Shown here: positions 1-10,789 of the stretch, piece after piece
Numbering within the stretch: position 1 is the stretch's first letter
Layout: the number at the start of each line of letters is the position of its first letter
DNA from: Dipteronia dyeriana
Taxonomy: Eukaryota > Streptophyta > Magnoliopsida > Sapindales > Sapindaceae
DNA: 64,000 nucleotides
Assembly: GCA_032871835.1 (NCBI GenBank)
Contig: CM065295.1
Location: 23,694,501-23,758,500, forward strand
Direction: 5' to 3'
Notes under the pieces: model-generated
What the model was told of the DNA's origin: nothing
Database searches by the model: none
The model's input: the letters and a program-made list of their open reading frames with translations, nothing else
Translations under genes and position numbers: made by a program

Positions 1-838
1 CCGTAGTCATCATACTCAAGAGAGGCGATTACAGGATCCCCCTCTTTGGAGCCTTTAGCCGCACTTGTCTTCTTATTTTGACAATCCTTCATAAGATTGT
101 CCACATCCTTTGCAAGTAACTTTCTTTTTATAGCCTCTCTTCTTTCTGTCAACCAAAAGAGTAGAGTTATCAGAAGATTTATTTTCACTTTTTAGCCTTA
201 TTTCCTTAGAGATTAGTTTGCTCGTCACGTCTCCAAAATATATGGTTAAACTTCCATGCATCAAGATTGGCTTCATGTGCACATAAGACGGTGGAAGGGA
301 TCAGATGAGTCTTAATCATTTGTCTTCTTCATCAAGCTTCACTCCAATATACTCTAATTCAGAAACTATCCCATTGAGCACTCCTAGATGATCGAAAACC
401 TTCATACCTTTAGTCATCTATAGCTTGAGAAACTGCTCCTTCAGGTATAAACGGTTACAGACAGTCTTTGCTTGATACAGATCTTCAAGTCTCTCCCAAA
501 GTTCTTTCACTAAATATGTTCCGTGAATATTTGTAAGAACATTCTTTGCTAGGCACAATCGTATCGCACTTGCAGCCCTCTATCCCAGTCATCATCGTTT
601 ATCATAGGTTTTTCAGAACTAGTATCGGTCGTTTCTTTGCTAGAATCTCCAAAGCCTTCAGGGTTTGTATGGGTTAACTTGCCCTTTAATGCCTTATGTA
701 AACCGTATTGTTTTTGTAGATCTTTGACTTTAACTTGCCACAAGCCAAAGTTAATTTTCCCATCGAACTTCTCAACCTCGAATCTCATCATCTTTGACAT
801 AACAGTTTGGTAGCAAGCAATCTAGCTCTGATACTAAT
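1..838 (-). pseudogene. Copia gag, N-terminal part, degraded (element E)
   Basis: Read on the minus strand from about 800 leftwards. The opening M-S-K-M-M-R-F-E-V followed by KFDGKINFGLWQVKVKDL is the usual start of a Tork/TNT1-type Copia Gag, the structural protein of the cytoplasmic particle. The frame stops near 549, and a second piece at 73-282 ends with a lysine/arginine-rich stretch and CKGCGQ, the first half of a CCHC zinc knuckle; the His and last Cys are not in the same frame. At least two frame breaks lie between. Protease and polymerase would lie beyond the left edge of the window. The primer site and LTR follow immediately on the right, so this is the 5' end of a minus-strand element. 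Lineage assignment is inferred from the Gag opening only. Confidence 0.8.
825..836 (-). promoter_or_regulatory. Primer binding site of element E
   Basis: On the minus strand this reads TAGTATCAGAGC, one base away from TGGTATCAGAGC, the complement of the 3' end of plant initiator tRNA-Met that most Copia elements use to prime minus-strand DNA synthesis. It lies 2 bases inside the LTR boundary, as expected. Confidence 0.8.
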
Positions 839-1728
839 TGTTAACGAACAAGCGTCACTACACAGAAACGTTGCCGGATAGAACACAAATAAACAATAGC
901 AAAAGATAAAAAATAATTTAGATGAAAGAAAATAAATCCAATTACACACAACACAATAATTTTATGAGGAAACCCAAATCGGAAAAAAAACCACGGCCGT
1001 CAGGACTATAAGAGATCAATTCATTATGAAGAAAATTGTTACAACTTTAATCAAGATTCTCTCTCTCTCTAAAATATCACAAACCCGATTACACTCATTG
1101 CTCTCTTGATTTGCTAATTTTACTCTACACACAATAGCCTAGCTATTATGGTCTATTTATATGAATTACAGAGAGTTTAAAATAAAAAAAATCTTACTCC
1201 TATACATATGAGAATTACTTCTTCCACATAAATACTATTTCATATTTATGACAAGTCTTCTTATAAAGTAGAAATCATTTTCTTTCATAGTACATGACTT
1301 TCCTATTCTTCATGAAGACAAACTTTTTTTCATTTTCTGATAAGCACAAGAACTTCCATAAGAAAACCCTTTCCTATTTTCACGCAACATTCTTGATTTG
1401 ATCAAAATCCGGTATTACCGCGGTCTGGGTGGCGGTTGGCCACCTGTGCCCTACACAATGTAAAGCCATTGAAGTCCACCACTCAGAATACCGCGGTTGA
1501 TGCTTTTACCTCCACCGCGGTCTACATTGCTTGATGTCACTAGAATGTGCCGCTCCCTATGTCGCGGTTCATGCGCCTTGTCTACACCGTGGTTCCTTCT
1601 AGAATTTGTTTCTTCAATTCTTCTTTGGTCTTCAAGTCTCCCTCAAACACGATCTCCAACTTCCAAATGATTTCCTCGTCTTCAGGAAGTCTCCGCATTG
1701 GTTGAATCCACTTTGATAACCGTTAAAA
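839..1728 (-). mobile_element. 5' LTR of Copia element E
   Basis: Begins TGTTAACG next to the primer site and ends near CCGTTAAAA, a decayed inverted copy of the same terminus; true LTR ends would read TGTTAACG and CGTTAACA. The length is about 890 bp. It contains a TATA box on the minus strand, a CT-rich microsatellite (around 1060-1071) and a GC-richer stretch at 1410-1570 with repeated CCGCGGT-like words, which is the U3 side. The outer boundary is approximate because the terminal bases are mutated and the partner LTR is outside the window. Confidence 0.7.
1153..1162 (-). promoter_or_regulatory. Putative TATA box of LTR E
   Basis: The minus strand reads ATATAAATAG, a good plant TATA box. 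It lies inside the LTR about 320 bp from the internal edge, which is consistent with a U3/R boundary in a Copia LTR of this size. Confidence 0.55.
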
Positions 1729-2873
1729 AATTCGAGCCATATCCAATAGTGAGTGCATGGATATATGGTGTGTGGTTGGGTCGAATTTTATGGTTCTATT
1801 TAGTAGGGAGGGTTTAGCCATGTAGCTACAATACAACAACTATATTGTTAATGGTCAGAAAAGAAGTTAGTTACTCTTTGTTTTATTTACTTTTTAATTT
1901 TCATATCCTTAATTTATATACATTTTGGGATTGAAATCTATAAGCTATAAATTTACCAAGCAACCATACAATCATGTATAGTAGCTAAACCCTTGAAAAA
2001 ATAATAGGGGAATTACAATTCAATCCTTGACTAATGAGGAAATGTAAGTTTTTTTCTCTATCTTTGTATTTTTCATCAAAATGGTCTTTTTATTTGTAAA
2101 AATTGTGCGTTTAAGTCTTTTGACTAAATTTTTGATGGTCAAGGGTTATAAAATCATCTAAAAATCTATTTTCCCACTGGATTTAATTGACCAATTAAAA
2201 ACGAAAAAAATGAAACAAAATTAAAAAAAAATTGCAAGAAAATAGAAATAAAAAATTAAATATGAAACAAAATTGAAAACAAAAAGAAAAATGGAAACTG
2301 AAAAAAAAGATTAGTGGATTGATGCAATAGAATTATTTTATCGAAAAAATGAAACAGAATTTGAAAAAGGGAAAAATAACAAATTGATGGATATTGTAAC
2401 AATTTTTTTTCTTATTTTTTAATTAAAAGATGTATAAAAAAATAAATTGAAACAAAATTAAAATAACCTCAGAAAAAAAAAATTAAAAAAATGATGGATG
2501 GATCTCCTCTGTCCATAATCAACTTAAAAAATAAACAACAAAAAAATCAATGGAGGTGGATATCAAATTTTCAATTTTTTGAGATTGATGGTGGAGATCC
2601 ATTTGTCAATTTTTTAATTTTTATTTTCTCAATTTTTTTAACCATCTATCAATTTTTTTCTGTTTTTTAATTAAAAAAATCTGTTAAAATTGGGGCAAGC
2701 TTTCATATTTGGCTGCCACGCAGTAGCCATGCACCTAAATTCAAGTGTTATTAATTTAAATGATCCTATACTCAATAATTTTGTCTAAGACGTGAAAGTC
2801 CTATATAACTGATCTCACGTCATTTTAAGTTATGTTTTTTTTTCCTTCAAAGTGTCTACATGTTACTCACGCA
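1729..2873. other. AT-rich intergenic DNA
   Basis: No coding feature recognised. The stretch 2180-2690 is made of A-runs and T-runs with words such as GAAACAAAATTAAAA on one side and AATTTTTTAATTTTT on the other, so the two halves are roughly complementary and could fold back. No terminal repeats or target duplication could be fixed. Confidence 0.6.
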
Positions 2874-3439
2874 TAAAGATATAAGTATGGGGAATGGAAA
2901 TGGATATAGGTTTACCTATCCCCACTTCCTATATTTTTTTCCCATCTTCCACACCATTCCCCTATTTGGGGAAAATGGTGATGGAGAATTTTAGGGAGAG
3001 GAATATCTATCACCATCCTCAGTTTTTCATTTTTGTATTTTTTTCCGTTTTTTTTTTCGTTTTTCCCTTTTTCTCGGTTCCTCATTTTTTCATTTAACTA
3101 AAAATTACAAATTAAACTAAACAAATAAACATTCCATTACAAATACAAAATAAAATTCATTAATACAGTAAAAATAGTAAATATGTATATATACTTAGGG
3201 TTTCAAACAATAAAAAAATTATTAAAAATATATATTATAATTTTATTTATATATGTTTGGGGAAAATGGGGAAATAGGGATGGGGAAGGGTCCCCCCATC
3301 CCCATCCCCATCCCCATTTCAATTTGGGGATGATTTTCATCCCCATCCCCCCTATTTTCCCATTTCCCTCAAAAAAAAAATCCCAAATGGGGATGGGGAC
3401 GCGGGAAATTGGGGCTCCAAGGAAAAATATGCATCTCTA
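2874..3439. mobile_element. hAT-like MITE with GGGGATGGGG subterminal repeats
   Basis: Left end TAAAGATATAAGTAT pairs as an imperfect terminal inverted repeat with the right end, which on the other strand reads TAGAGATGCATATTT; both resemble hAT termini. The flanks are CTCACGCA (2866-2873) and CCCACGCA (3440-3447), an 8-bp target duplication with one mismatch, which is the hAT signature. The 566-bp interior has no transposase; it has many CCCCAT/ATGGGG words, dense at 2880-3000 and 3260-3420, in both orientations. Short open frames across this repeat are not genes. It must have been moved by a transposase supplied from elsewhere. Confidence 0.7.
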
Positions 3440-3559
3440 CCCACGCATTCAATAATATTTCGGTTTTAGTTTCGAGTCGTCACTCCCTCGGTGGTATGTA
3501 TATATATATATAAAAAAATGTTTGTCAGGGGTGATGATCAGAATCTAAGCTATCAAGTT

Positions 3560-3910
3560 GGGCATGAACTGTTATGATACTTAACCACGAAAAGGGGAGC
3601 AATCTTGGAGACAAAAATTGCGAGTCAAATGGCTCATTGAAGGTGACAAAAATACCAAGTTCTTCCATTTCATGGCTAATGATAGAAGAAGAAGAAATTT
3701 CATCGGTGACATTTCTTCGAAAGGGATTCTGGTGTTAGACCCACAAGAAATAAGGTAAGGAATTTTTGATCAATTCAAGAAGCATTACGAGAATGTGGTT
3801 TGGAAACGCTCAAAGAAAAGATCTTAAGAGACTTTCTCGGGCTGAAAGATTGAGTCTTGAAGAGGAGTTTAGTATGGAAGAGGTGTTAAAGCTCCTGGGC
3901 CGGATGACTT
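3560..3910 (+). pseudogene. LINE-1 ORF2, endonuclease-to-RT linker (5' piece)
   Basis: The + strand reads KWLIEGDKNTKFFHFMA followed by a basic stretch and an IGDI motif, which is the conserved linker between endonuclease and reverse transcriptase in plant L1-type ORF2. It continues, after frameshifts, through SLEEEFSMEEVLK to the APGPDDF motif that precedes the RT fingers. A short segment just before GPDDF is missing compared with relatives. The frame is cut at GPDDF by the CACTA element and resumes at 7316. The 5' end looks truncated; endonuclease is absent. Confidence 0.85.
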
Positions 3911-4265
3911 CACTACAAGAAAAAAGGTCTATTGGGACAATTTTATTTTTGGTCACAATAGCTCAAAATTTGTCCCTAAAAACCTATTGGGACGAAAATA
4001 TTTCGTCCCAAATTTCATCGCCTCAGGTAGGTTGCAATAACTTCTTTGGGACGAAAATTCAAATTCGTCCTTAAAGACTACCTATTGTGACGAAACATAA
4101 ATATATTAAAAAAAATCAACATTTTAGGACGAAATCTAAATTTCATCCCATTGGAACGAAATAATTCTTCCCATTGGGGCGAAATAATTATTCCCAATAA
4201 TATATCTGTTGAGACGAAATTACAGAGGAAGAGATAAAAAAAATCAACAATTTGTTAATAATTGC

Positions 4266-4267
<2 letters not shown>

Positions 4268-4318
<51 letters not shown>
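4268..4318. repeat. (AT)n microsatellite inside the CACTA element
   Basis: About 25 uninterrupted AT dinucleotides. It lies between the left subterminal repeats and the SINE-like insert and is probably length-variable. Confidence 0.95.
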
Positions 4319-4439
4319 CATATATAGGTTGTTAAATTTTTATTGATGATTTTAAATCAAACACTGGAAAAAACAATTGTTTGATAAATTTAAATTTTAT
4401 TCCACTAATCAAAATTTTTATTTCAATGATGGTTGTGTA

Positions 4440-4618
4440 CATTTCTTTCACACCTAGTGGTCAGAGGTTCGAGTCCTACCATGTGCATTTTACAAGCATG
4501 TGTTGAGAGTTTTCTCTCTGTTTGTAGAGTCTAATTAATTTCACCAGGTCCCCTGTTTGTAGAGTCTAATTAATTTCACCAGGTCCCGACAGTAGTTGTA
4601 TTTCAAAAAAAAAAAAGA
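4440..4618 (+). mobile_element. SINE-like sequence with tRNA B box and internal duplication
   Basis: GGTTCGAGTCC at 4466-4476 matches the Pol III B box, preceded by CCTAGTGGTCAGA, a poor A-box-like stretch. The sequence ends in a poly(A) run (about 4606-4617). A 35-bp segment beginning TTTGTAGAGTCTAATTAATT is tandemly duplicated at 4521-4588. The short length, the tRNA-like head and the A tail fit a plant SINE that retrotransposed into the CACTA element. The 5' end and target duplication are not resolved, so a tRNA-like fragment is an alternative. Confidence 0.5.
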
Positions 4619-5479
4619 TAGACATATTATAAAATTTTAATTTCTATCGGGGACGAATATTTTTCGTCTTTTTACATTCGATGGTGTAGAGCTCAAATCA
4701 TTACACTACACAACTTCAACTTTGATAAATAATGCAAAACTGTTTATATATAATGTAAATATGTTATTAAATTTATTTATTTTAGTATTGAATTTTTTAA
4801 AAAAAAATATTACTATATAATTTAAATTGATTCCAGTAATCTTTATAATTATTTTGTATGATATAAAAATGACTATTAAAAAACTTTTATTAAATAATAT
4901 TTTATTAAACTATTAGATCAATGGTTACAAGAATGGATCAAGAATGAAACTCCCACTTCAGTAGAGATACATTTACAATTTAATGAGTAAATTCGTCCCA
5001 AATTACGTCGTCTCAATGATGAATTTTAATTTTCGTCCCACAGCTCACTCTCATCACAACCCTCCCATCACAATCGAGCCGCATTTAATGTTTTGTTAAC
5101 CACTAGCATCGAACCACTCATCAGAAACTGAAGCAAAGCTTATCCACTTTGCTACTGCTTCAAATTTATTAATTAAAGCTTACTGTTTATATATAACGTT
5201 ATTACATTTTTATTGTAGATTAATTCTAATAATTTCCTTTCTTGTTAAAAAACGTTTATTGTAACATTTAATTAAACTATTTTTTTTTTCATATCAGATA
5301 TTGTAAGGTGAAAGAGTTTATCGTTAATCGTATACGGATTATGAAGACTTTCTTTACATTTCTCAATTTAATCGACAAATGTAATATTGAATTCCTATCA
5401 CAAAGGGAATGATGAATGATAAATGTCAACAACTTTTCTAAAGTAGTTTTGCATTTTATATTTTTATTTATTATTGTTA

Positions 5480-6620
5480 ATAGCCAAATTTGGCTAGGGA
5501 CCAAAGAAAAATTTTCCACTCTCCTAGCCATGGTTCAAATCCGAGATTACCTAGCAGGGTACCGAGGTTCCCGGGGTCAAGCAATTGGGCGACCCGCAGA
5601 AGCGAGGAAAGGTTGTCACGTCCTAGGAACAACCCCTGGTGAAGCTCGACATGATCAGATCAAGCTCCTTACATCGAAATAAGAACCCAAGGCAAGACCG
5701 ATACAGGACGATCCAGGCTCTCCGACATTGAAATTACCTCACAGCCTCCCCAGAAGCCCGCCATCCTCTCCAGACACAGAGAGAAATCTGTATGGCATCA
5801 AGATCGTACTACGGTATTGCTCCATCTCGTCGAGGGAGGAGGTAAATCTATCTAGACAGGTAGGAGGAAACTCACAGAAGCTCCATCATGGCTAACATGG
5901 TCATTCAAGCTCTAAAAAGGACCTGGAAAGGTTAGATCGAGCTCCTAATATTAAGATAAGAGCATGGATCTACCTCGCCTTTTGAAACAGTGAACGCCAT
6001 ATTCAGTACCTCCATAACTATCTCTAGGGTAATATACAGGATCACCTTCACTCTCCAAATTTCATTGAAACACTGCGTATGTGTAGGGGTAAGTGATTGA
6101 GTCCAAAGAGGAAACAAACTTATCTCTATCCTAGATATTCTCGATTCCATCATTAAGCCAAAGTTAATGACATTCAACCAAAAAATCCCAGCCGATAAGA
6201 AGGAACTTGATTAAGAAAATAATGGTGGGAGTATCACAAATTTAACCCAGTTGGACTATGCATAAATACGTCCAAGCATGCATGAGATCGGGAGAAAGAA
6301 AGGAAGGAAAAAAAGGACGAGAACAAGAGAGTTTTTACTCGGCCTAAATTATGTGTTCAGAACACGACAACCGTAATTATCTACTTCTCGACAGGCACGA
6401 AGCCACCACATCCATTGTACCCAAGAATGACTAGGAGCATTTGAATGACTTCTGTATACATCATATGATTCAACAATAAATTAGTGTCATTTTCCCTTGC
6501 GTGTCTTAGTATTTCGTGTTGTCATTCATCGTCATTTTCACTATCAAATATACGAACTAGGTATCGAAGGTACCAACCCCAGCCGCCACCTTCGTGATAG
6601 CGGTCTTGAGGGTGCTAACC
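5480..6620. other. GC-richer unidentified insert in the CACTA element
   Basis: Base composition changes sharply from the AT-rich CACTA arms: 5530-5920 and 6250-6620 have many CCAGG, GGAGG and CGAGG words. Near the right end there is an AATAAA (about 6471) followed by a T-rich stretch, reminiscent of the R/U5 part of an LTR. No long open frame, primer site or target duplication was found. It may be a solo LTR of a Gypsy element or a captured host fragment; I cannot decide. Confidence 0.35.
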
Positions 6621-7315
6621 AAAATTCCTCACCTCGAGTGAATTTTTTGTTTAACAATTATATTTATAAAAATACATATATAATGTTTCGTAATTTTTTA
6701 AATTATTCTATGGTAATTAATATAATTTTTTTTAAGTAAATTTAATTATGATCTTTGCCTCTTAGATTTTTTTTTTTAAAAATAAAGATAAAAGTTAAAA
6801 AATAAAATCCCGATAAATCATTATCAACAATAAATATTACTTTTGTCTCAATAAATTAACCTCTATAATTTCTTTTCTTTTTTCTTTTCTTTTCAAAAAA
6901 ATATTAAACTTTTTAGGGACGAATAATTTTCATCCTAATAGATATTCTACTGGGACGAATGATTGATTTCGTCCCAATACATATCCTATCTAGACAAATT
7001 ATTTTTGTCCCTAAAAGTCTCGCTATTTTTGCACTTTTTAGAGATGAATAAATTTTTTCGTCCCAATCGACATTCTATTGGGACAAATATTTTTCGTCTC
7101 TAAAAGTCTCGTCGGGTTTGTCCTCTTTAGGGACGAATAATTTGTTTCGTCCCAATAAACGTTCTGTTTGGATGAATTTTTCAATCCCTAAAGGTTTCTT
7201 TAGATTTGAAATTTTTAGGGACGAATATGCTATTGCATCCCAATAGAACATCCGTTAGGACGAATAAAAATGGTTCCAATAAATTTCGTCCCTATAGCCT
7301 AATTTTCTTATAATG

Positions 7316-8403
7316 CATGAATCTTAATTTTTTAAGGGCTAATTGGGAGGTGATAAAAAGGACGTTATGAACTTTTTTGGAGAGTTTCATAAGGATGGTT
7401 CGAAAATCAAAGAGTTAAATAATACCTTTTTAGCTCTCATTCCAAAAATTTCAAAACCGGTAAGCCTAGTTGGAGCTATGTATAAGGTGGTTGCAAAATT
7501 TTTGGCTAACCGCATCAAAAAAGTGATGGAGTCAATTATTGGAGAGACCCAAAAGGCGTTTATCAAGAATCGTCAAATTTTAGACAATTTCACGATTGCC
7601 GAAGAAATGATTTATAAGCGAAGGAAAAGTGAGGAGCATGGCATTATAGTAAAATTGGACTTCGAAAAAGCTTACGATAGTATGGATCATAAGTTCTTGA
7701 AGGATATGATGGAGGGTATGAGATTCGGTTCTAAATGGAGTCAGTGGATTGAAGAGTACACTTCCTCTCCGTCGATTTCAGTCCTAGTTAACGGTAGCCC
7801 GACTCCTCAATTTGGATAAGAGAAAAGGTTCAAACAAAATGATCCTTTATCACCTTTCCTTTTCAACATTGTAGTGAAAAGATTGAGTTCACTTCTTTCC
7901 AAAGCAGTGAATTTGGGCATTATTATGGGAGAAAATTTTGGTATAGGGGTGTTCACGTCTCTCATCTCCAATTCGCAGACGATAACATTGTTTTTCTTCA
8001 GCCAAGCTCGAACTATCTTCTTAACTTAAAGAGAATTCCCCAGTGTTTTGAGTTATCTTTGGGCTTCAAGATAGATTTCCACCTGTCGTGCATTGCTAGA
8101 GTTAGGAAAAATAAAGGCATTAAGGCTTGTTAGGAAGATTTGTTTAAGTGCAGAAAAGCTTCTCTCCCATTACAGTATTTGGGACTGCCTTTAGGGTCTA
8201 GACTAAGCTCACAAACATCTTGGGAACCGGTGATGAATAAGATCGAGAAAAGGCTAGCTCCTTGGAAAAGAAAGTTCCTCTCTAAAGGAGGAAGGTTGGT
8301 TTTGATCAAGTTAGTCCTGAATAGCATTCCAACTTACTATATGTCAGTGTTTAGGATGCCAGTGGGTGTTTCTCGAAAGATTGAAAAGCTCCAACGTATC
8401 TTT
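7316..8403 (+). pseudogene. LINE-1 ORF2, reverse transcriptase (3' piece)
   Basis: Continues LINE-1 after the CACTA element. It shows the RT fingers (FLALIPKISKP), motif A around KLDFEKAYDSMDH, the VNGSPTPQF region, then after a stop (7817-7819) DPLSPFLFNIVV and an intact catalytic FADD reached by a frame change near 7970. The thumb-side motif YLGLPLG (from about 8176) and KIEKLQR follow. The frame then dissolves into a TA microsatellite, so the zinc-finger and RNase H tail are missing. Several frameshifts and stops make it inactive. RT would have copied its own RNA at the nicked target site. Confidence 0.9.

Positions 8404-8407
<4 letters not shown>

Positions 8408-8452
<45 letters not shown>
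8408..8452. repeat. (TA)n microsatellite at the LINE-1 truncation
   Basis: About 22 TA units directly after the LINE-1 RT thumb region. Either it is a tail created at insertion or an expansion at the breakpoint; the sequence does not distinguish these. Confidence 0.95.
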
Positions 8453-8457
<5 letters not shown>

Positions 8458-8520
8458 ATATAATGCTACTATATAAAAAGGTTTGCTCTAATCAAATCTT
8501 TTGTTACTATAAATCTTTAT

Positions 8521-8536
8521 AAAACCATTAAAAGTA
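8521..8536. repeat. Left target-site duplication of LINE-2
   Basis: AAAACCATTAAAAGTA occurs exactly here and at 25012-25027, immediately after the poly(A) end of the LINE-2 3' half. A 16-bp direct repeat with a poly(A) tail on one side is the L1 insertion signature. Confidence 0.85.
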
Positions 8537-9890
8537 AAAACAACATGAGAAAGAGTAGATAGAGAAGCTCTGGAGGTCAGGATCAGAAGTCAAAACAAAG
8601 ATTTTAGAACAAACTTGGTTTTTGTTTTTGTTGACAATTTGAATCCTATAGTGGATCTAATAGGTATTTCGGGCATTTTTAGATCTTTCGGTTTGGTAAG
8701 GGATATTTACCAATCTCCTAAAAACAAGTCTATGAGGAGCTGTTTTGCTTTCGTCAATTTTGCATCTAGGGAGGAAGCGGTCAGAGTGGTAGGTTTAACG
8801 GACGGAATGCATGTATGGTTGGCCCATTAAGTCGAAGGTTGCATCTCAGGATTGGAAGTTTAGAAGCTCAATTGTAGATAGGAAACCAAGATCTTTACAA
8901 CAAGTTCCATACATAACTAAGATGGCAGTCAATGTTGATTTAGGAGTGGAGAGGTTCCAGATTGGTCCTTCTTTTACGGATGTGGTTAGTTCACGAGAAT
9001 GTCGTTGATGTTAAAACTGTATCACGCCACAACGTCAGCGAAAAGGGGAGGGTTGAAGTGACGGAGTGGGATGTGAGTGATTATGATGATTGTTAGCTTA
9101 AGCTTTGTGCAGTGTGGGTTCTTAAGTCATTTACAGATGTTAGTCCAGTTGCTAAGAGTCTATAAGAAAGGCAGATCCCATCTGTCAACCTTATACCTTG
9201 GTGATAAAAATATATTATGAATTTTTAGTTCGATCAATGACAGAGATGTCTTTATTAATAATAAAGCATTGTAGGAGGATTTCTTCTCATCGGTAGGCTT
9301 CTGGAACAATGCAATTACGCCTCAAGTTCGGTTGTCCTAGATTGAATTTAGGGGAGCTCCTTTGCAATGCTGGCGTGAAGAGTTTTTCTTCAGATTGGGT
9401 TAGGGAGTGGGAGAACTTCTCACAATTGAAGTTGAGATGACGAGAAAATGAATTTTAGAAAGGGGTTGTGTTCTGGTTTTAATCCCTTTTAGTCTTCGAT
9501 GTCCAAATGTTATTAAGGTGGTAACCAGAAAAAGATCGTTTCCAGTCCATGTTTAGGAAGATCAGTGCCTGTGGATTCAAAGTGGATCTCAAAGCAGACG
9601 GGGATAGGAATGTGTGAGCAAGTTAATATTTGATTAATGGACCTGATGATTGCTATACTAGACAAGGTACTAATGGTATTCCTTTTCGTAGTCATTGGGT
9701 GACGAGAGTTCCAAGAAAGGTAGTATGATAGCTACTAAACTTCTTGCCAATCAAAATACTATGGCTAAGGTTGCAGCAAGAAGTAGGGAAGTTCAAAAGA
9801 TTATATGAATGGACAATTCTAAAGATGGAGATTATCAAGGAGGCAATCATGGATTAAATACATTTTGAGAAGGGAGAACTTTAAAACTAA
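8537..9890 (+). pseudogene. LINE-2 ORF1 with RRM domain, degraded
   Basis: After a short leader, the + strand from about 8615 reads an RNA recognition motif: an RNP2-like VFVFVDNLN, the G-I-F-x-x-F-G-x-V turn, and the RNP1-like block CFAFVNFASREEAVR. RRM-containing ORF1 proteins are typical of one class of plant L1 LINEs and bind element RNA. From 8826 on, the frame is lost to stops, but VQFGCPRLNLGELLCNAG-like and W-x-x-E-W sequences around 9310-9420 still match the distal ORF1 domain. Homology fades near 9890. The matching 3' half of the element is at 22439-25011. Confidence 0.8.
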
Positions 9891-10789
9891 CCAAAAAATT
9901 AGCGGGTTTATTGTTTTTACCTAAGATTAGTAAATTTATTGTTTTTACCAATTTTTCCACTTTTGGTACAAAATTACTCTTATGTTATAATGATTTGAAA
10001 AAAGAAAACTGAATAAATGAAACAAAAGAAATTCAAATCAATTAGTTAAGAATTAAAATAATAAAACAAATTGAAAACATAAAAACCCAAAATACGAGAC
10101 TTGAAACTCATTATGATTGTTGTTCATTGTTAGTGTTAGTGAGAAACCAGAAAAGTGAAACCAGACCCCCGACCAGTTGTTGTGACCAGACCCGACGACC
10201 TGCGAGAGACAACCCAACGACAACCACCTCCATGATGAGACGACGACATCGACACAATGACGACTTGCATATGAGAGAAACCAGAAGCTAAGAGGAGACA
10301 CGACGGATGAGTGGCGACGAGAGTCGACGACTTCGATAGACCATCAGTGCTGACAACGACCACCATGAAGAGCCACCGACGAAGAGTCGACGACCACGTG
10401 GAGACGGACACGACGACGACGACACGCAGTCACCAACGGTTTGCACCTCCTCTTCACATTTGAGTTTAAGGTTTCAATTTTTTTTTGTATTTTTGGTTAA
10501 TAGAATCCGAAATTGATTTTGATTTATACATTATCAAATTGATTTTGTTAAGTTTTGACAGTTTTCAAACTTTGAACAGAGATTTTAACAAACCAATTTT
10601 GCTGAGTCGAATAGATTTTGAAATTTGAGCAGGGATTTTAAGAAATTGATTTCGTTCACCTGTGAATGATTTCGAAGTCTGAACAGGGATTTGAACAAAA
10701 TGATTTGAACTTGTGATTTCATATCTGGTGTTTGAGTGTTTTTTATATCTGGTGTTAGCTTTGCATGTTAAAATAGTTAGCATGATTTG
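9891..10789. other. Possible left end and leader of a Mutator-like element
   Basis: A direct repeat of TTTATTGTTTTTACC occurs at about 9909-9923 and 9938-9952, followed by AT-rich DNA. From 10150 to 10435 the composition is CGACGA-rich with no convincing reading frame on either strand. The stretch separates the decayed LINE-2 ORF1 from the minisatellite and Ulp1-like pseudogene, so it probably holds the terminal and leader region of the DNA transposon. No terminal inverted repeat could be paired, because the right end has been deleted. Confidence 0.35.

Larger units (their letters stand above)
3911..7315. mobile_element. Non-autonomous CACTA (En/Spm) transposon
   Basis: Starts with CACTACAAGAAAAAAGG, the canonical CACTA terminus, and ends ...TTTTCTTATAATG, whose complement CATTATAAGAAAA is a mutated copy of it. 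Flanking triplets are CTT and CAT, an imperfect 3-bp target duplication. The insertion interrupts LINE-1 between GPDDF and its RT fingers. Both arms carry many copies of GGGACGAAA/TTTCGTCCC in both orientations (3935-4210, 4650-4675, 4985-5040, 6910-7290); such subterminal motifs bind the TNPA-type protein in CACTA elements. No TNPD transposase frame remains, so this 3.4-kb copy is non-autonomous. It contains a microsatellite, a SINE-like insert and a GC-richer insert. Confidence 0.85.

Noticed and set aside
2894..3455. Open frames of 67 and 90 codons
   Set aside because: They are translations of CCCCAT/TTT low-complexity repeats in the hAT-like MITE, with no domain or conserved start context.
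4466..4476. A tRNA gene at the B-box-like sequence
   Set aside because: No acceptor stem, anticodon arm or proper A box spacing; a SINE-like head explains it better.
5932..6177. 81-codon minus-strand frame in the CACTA insert
   Set aside because: No recognisable motif; length is expected by chance in GC-richer DNA.
10053..10411. Minus-strand frames of 82 and 91 codons
   Set aside because: They arise from the CGACGA-rich composition; residues are V/S/R-rich and no family is recognisable.
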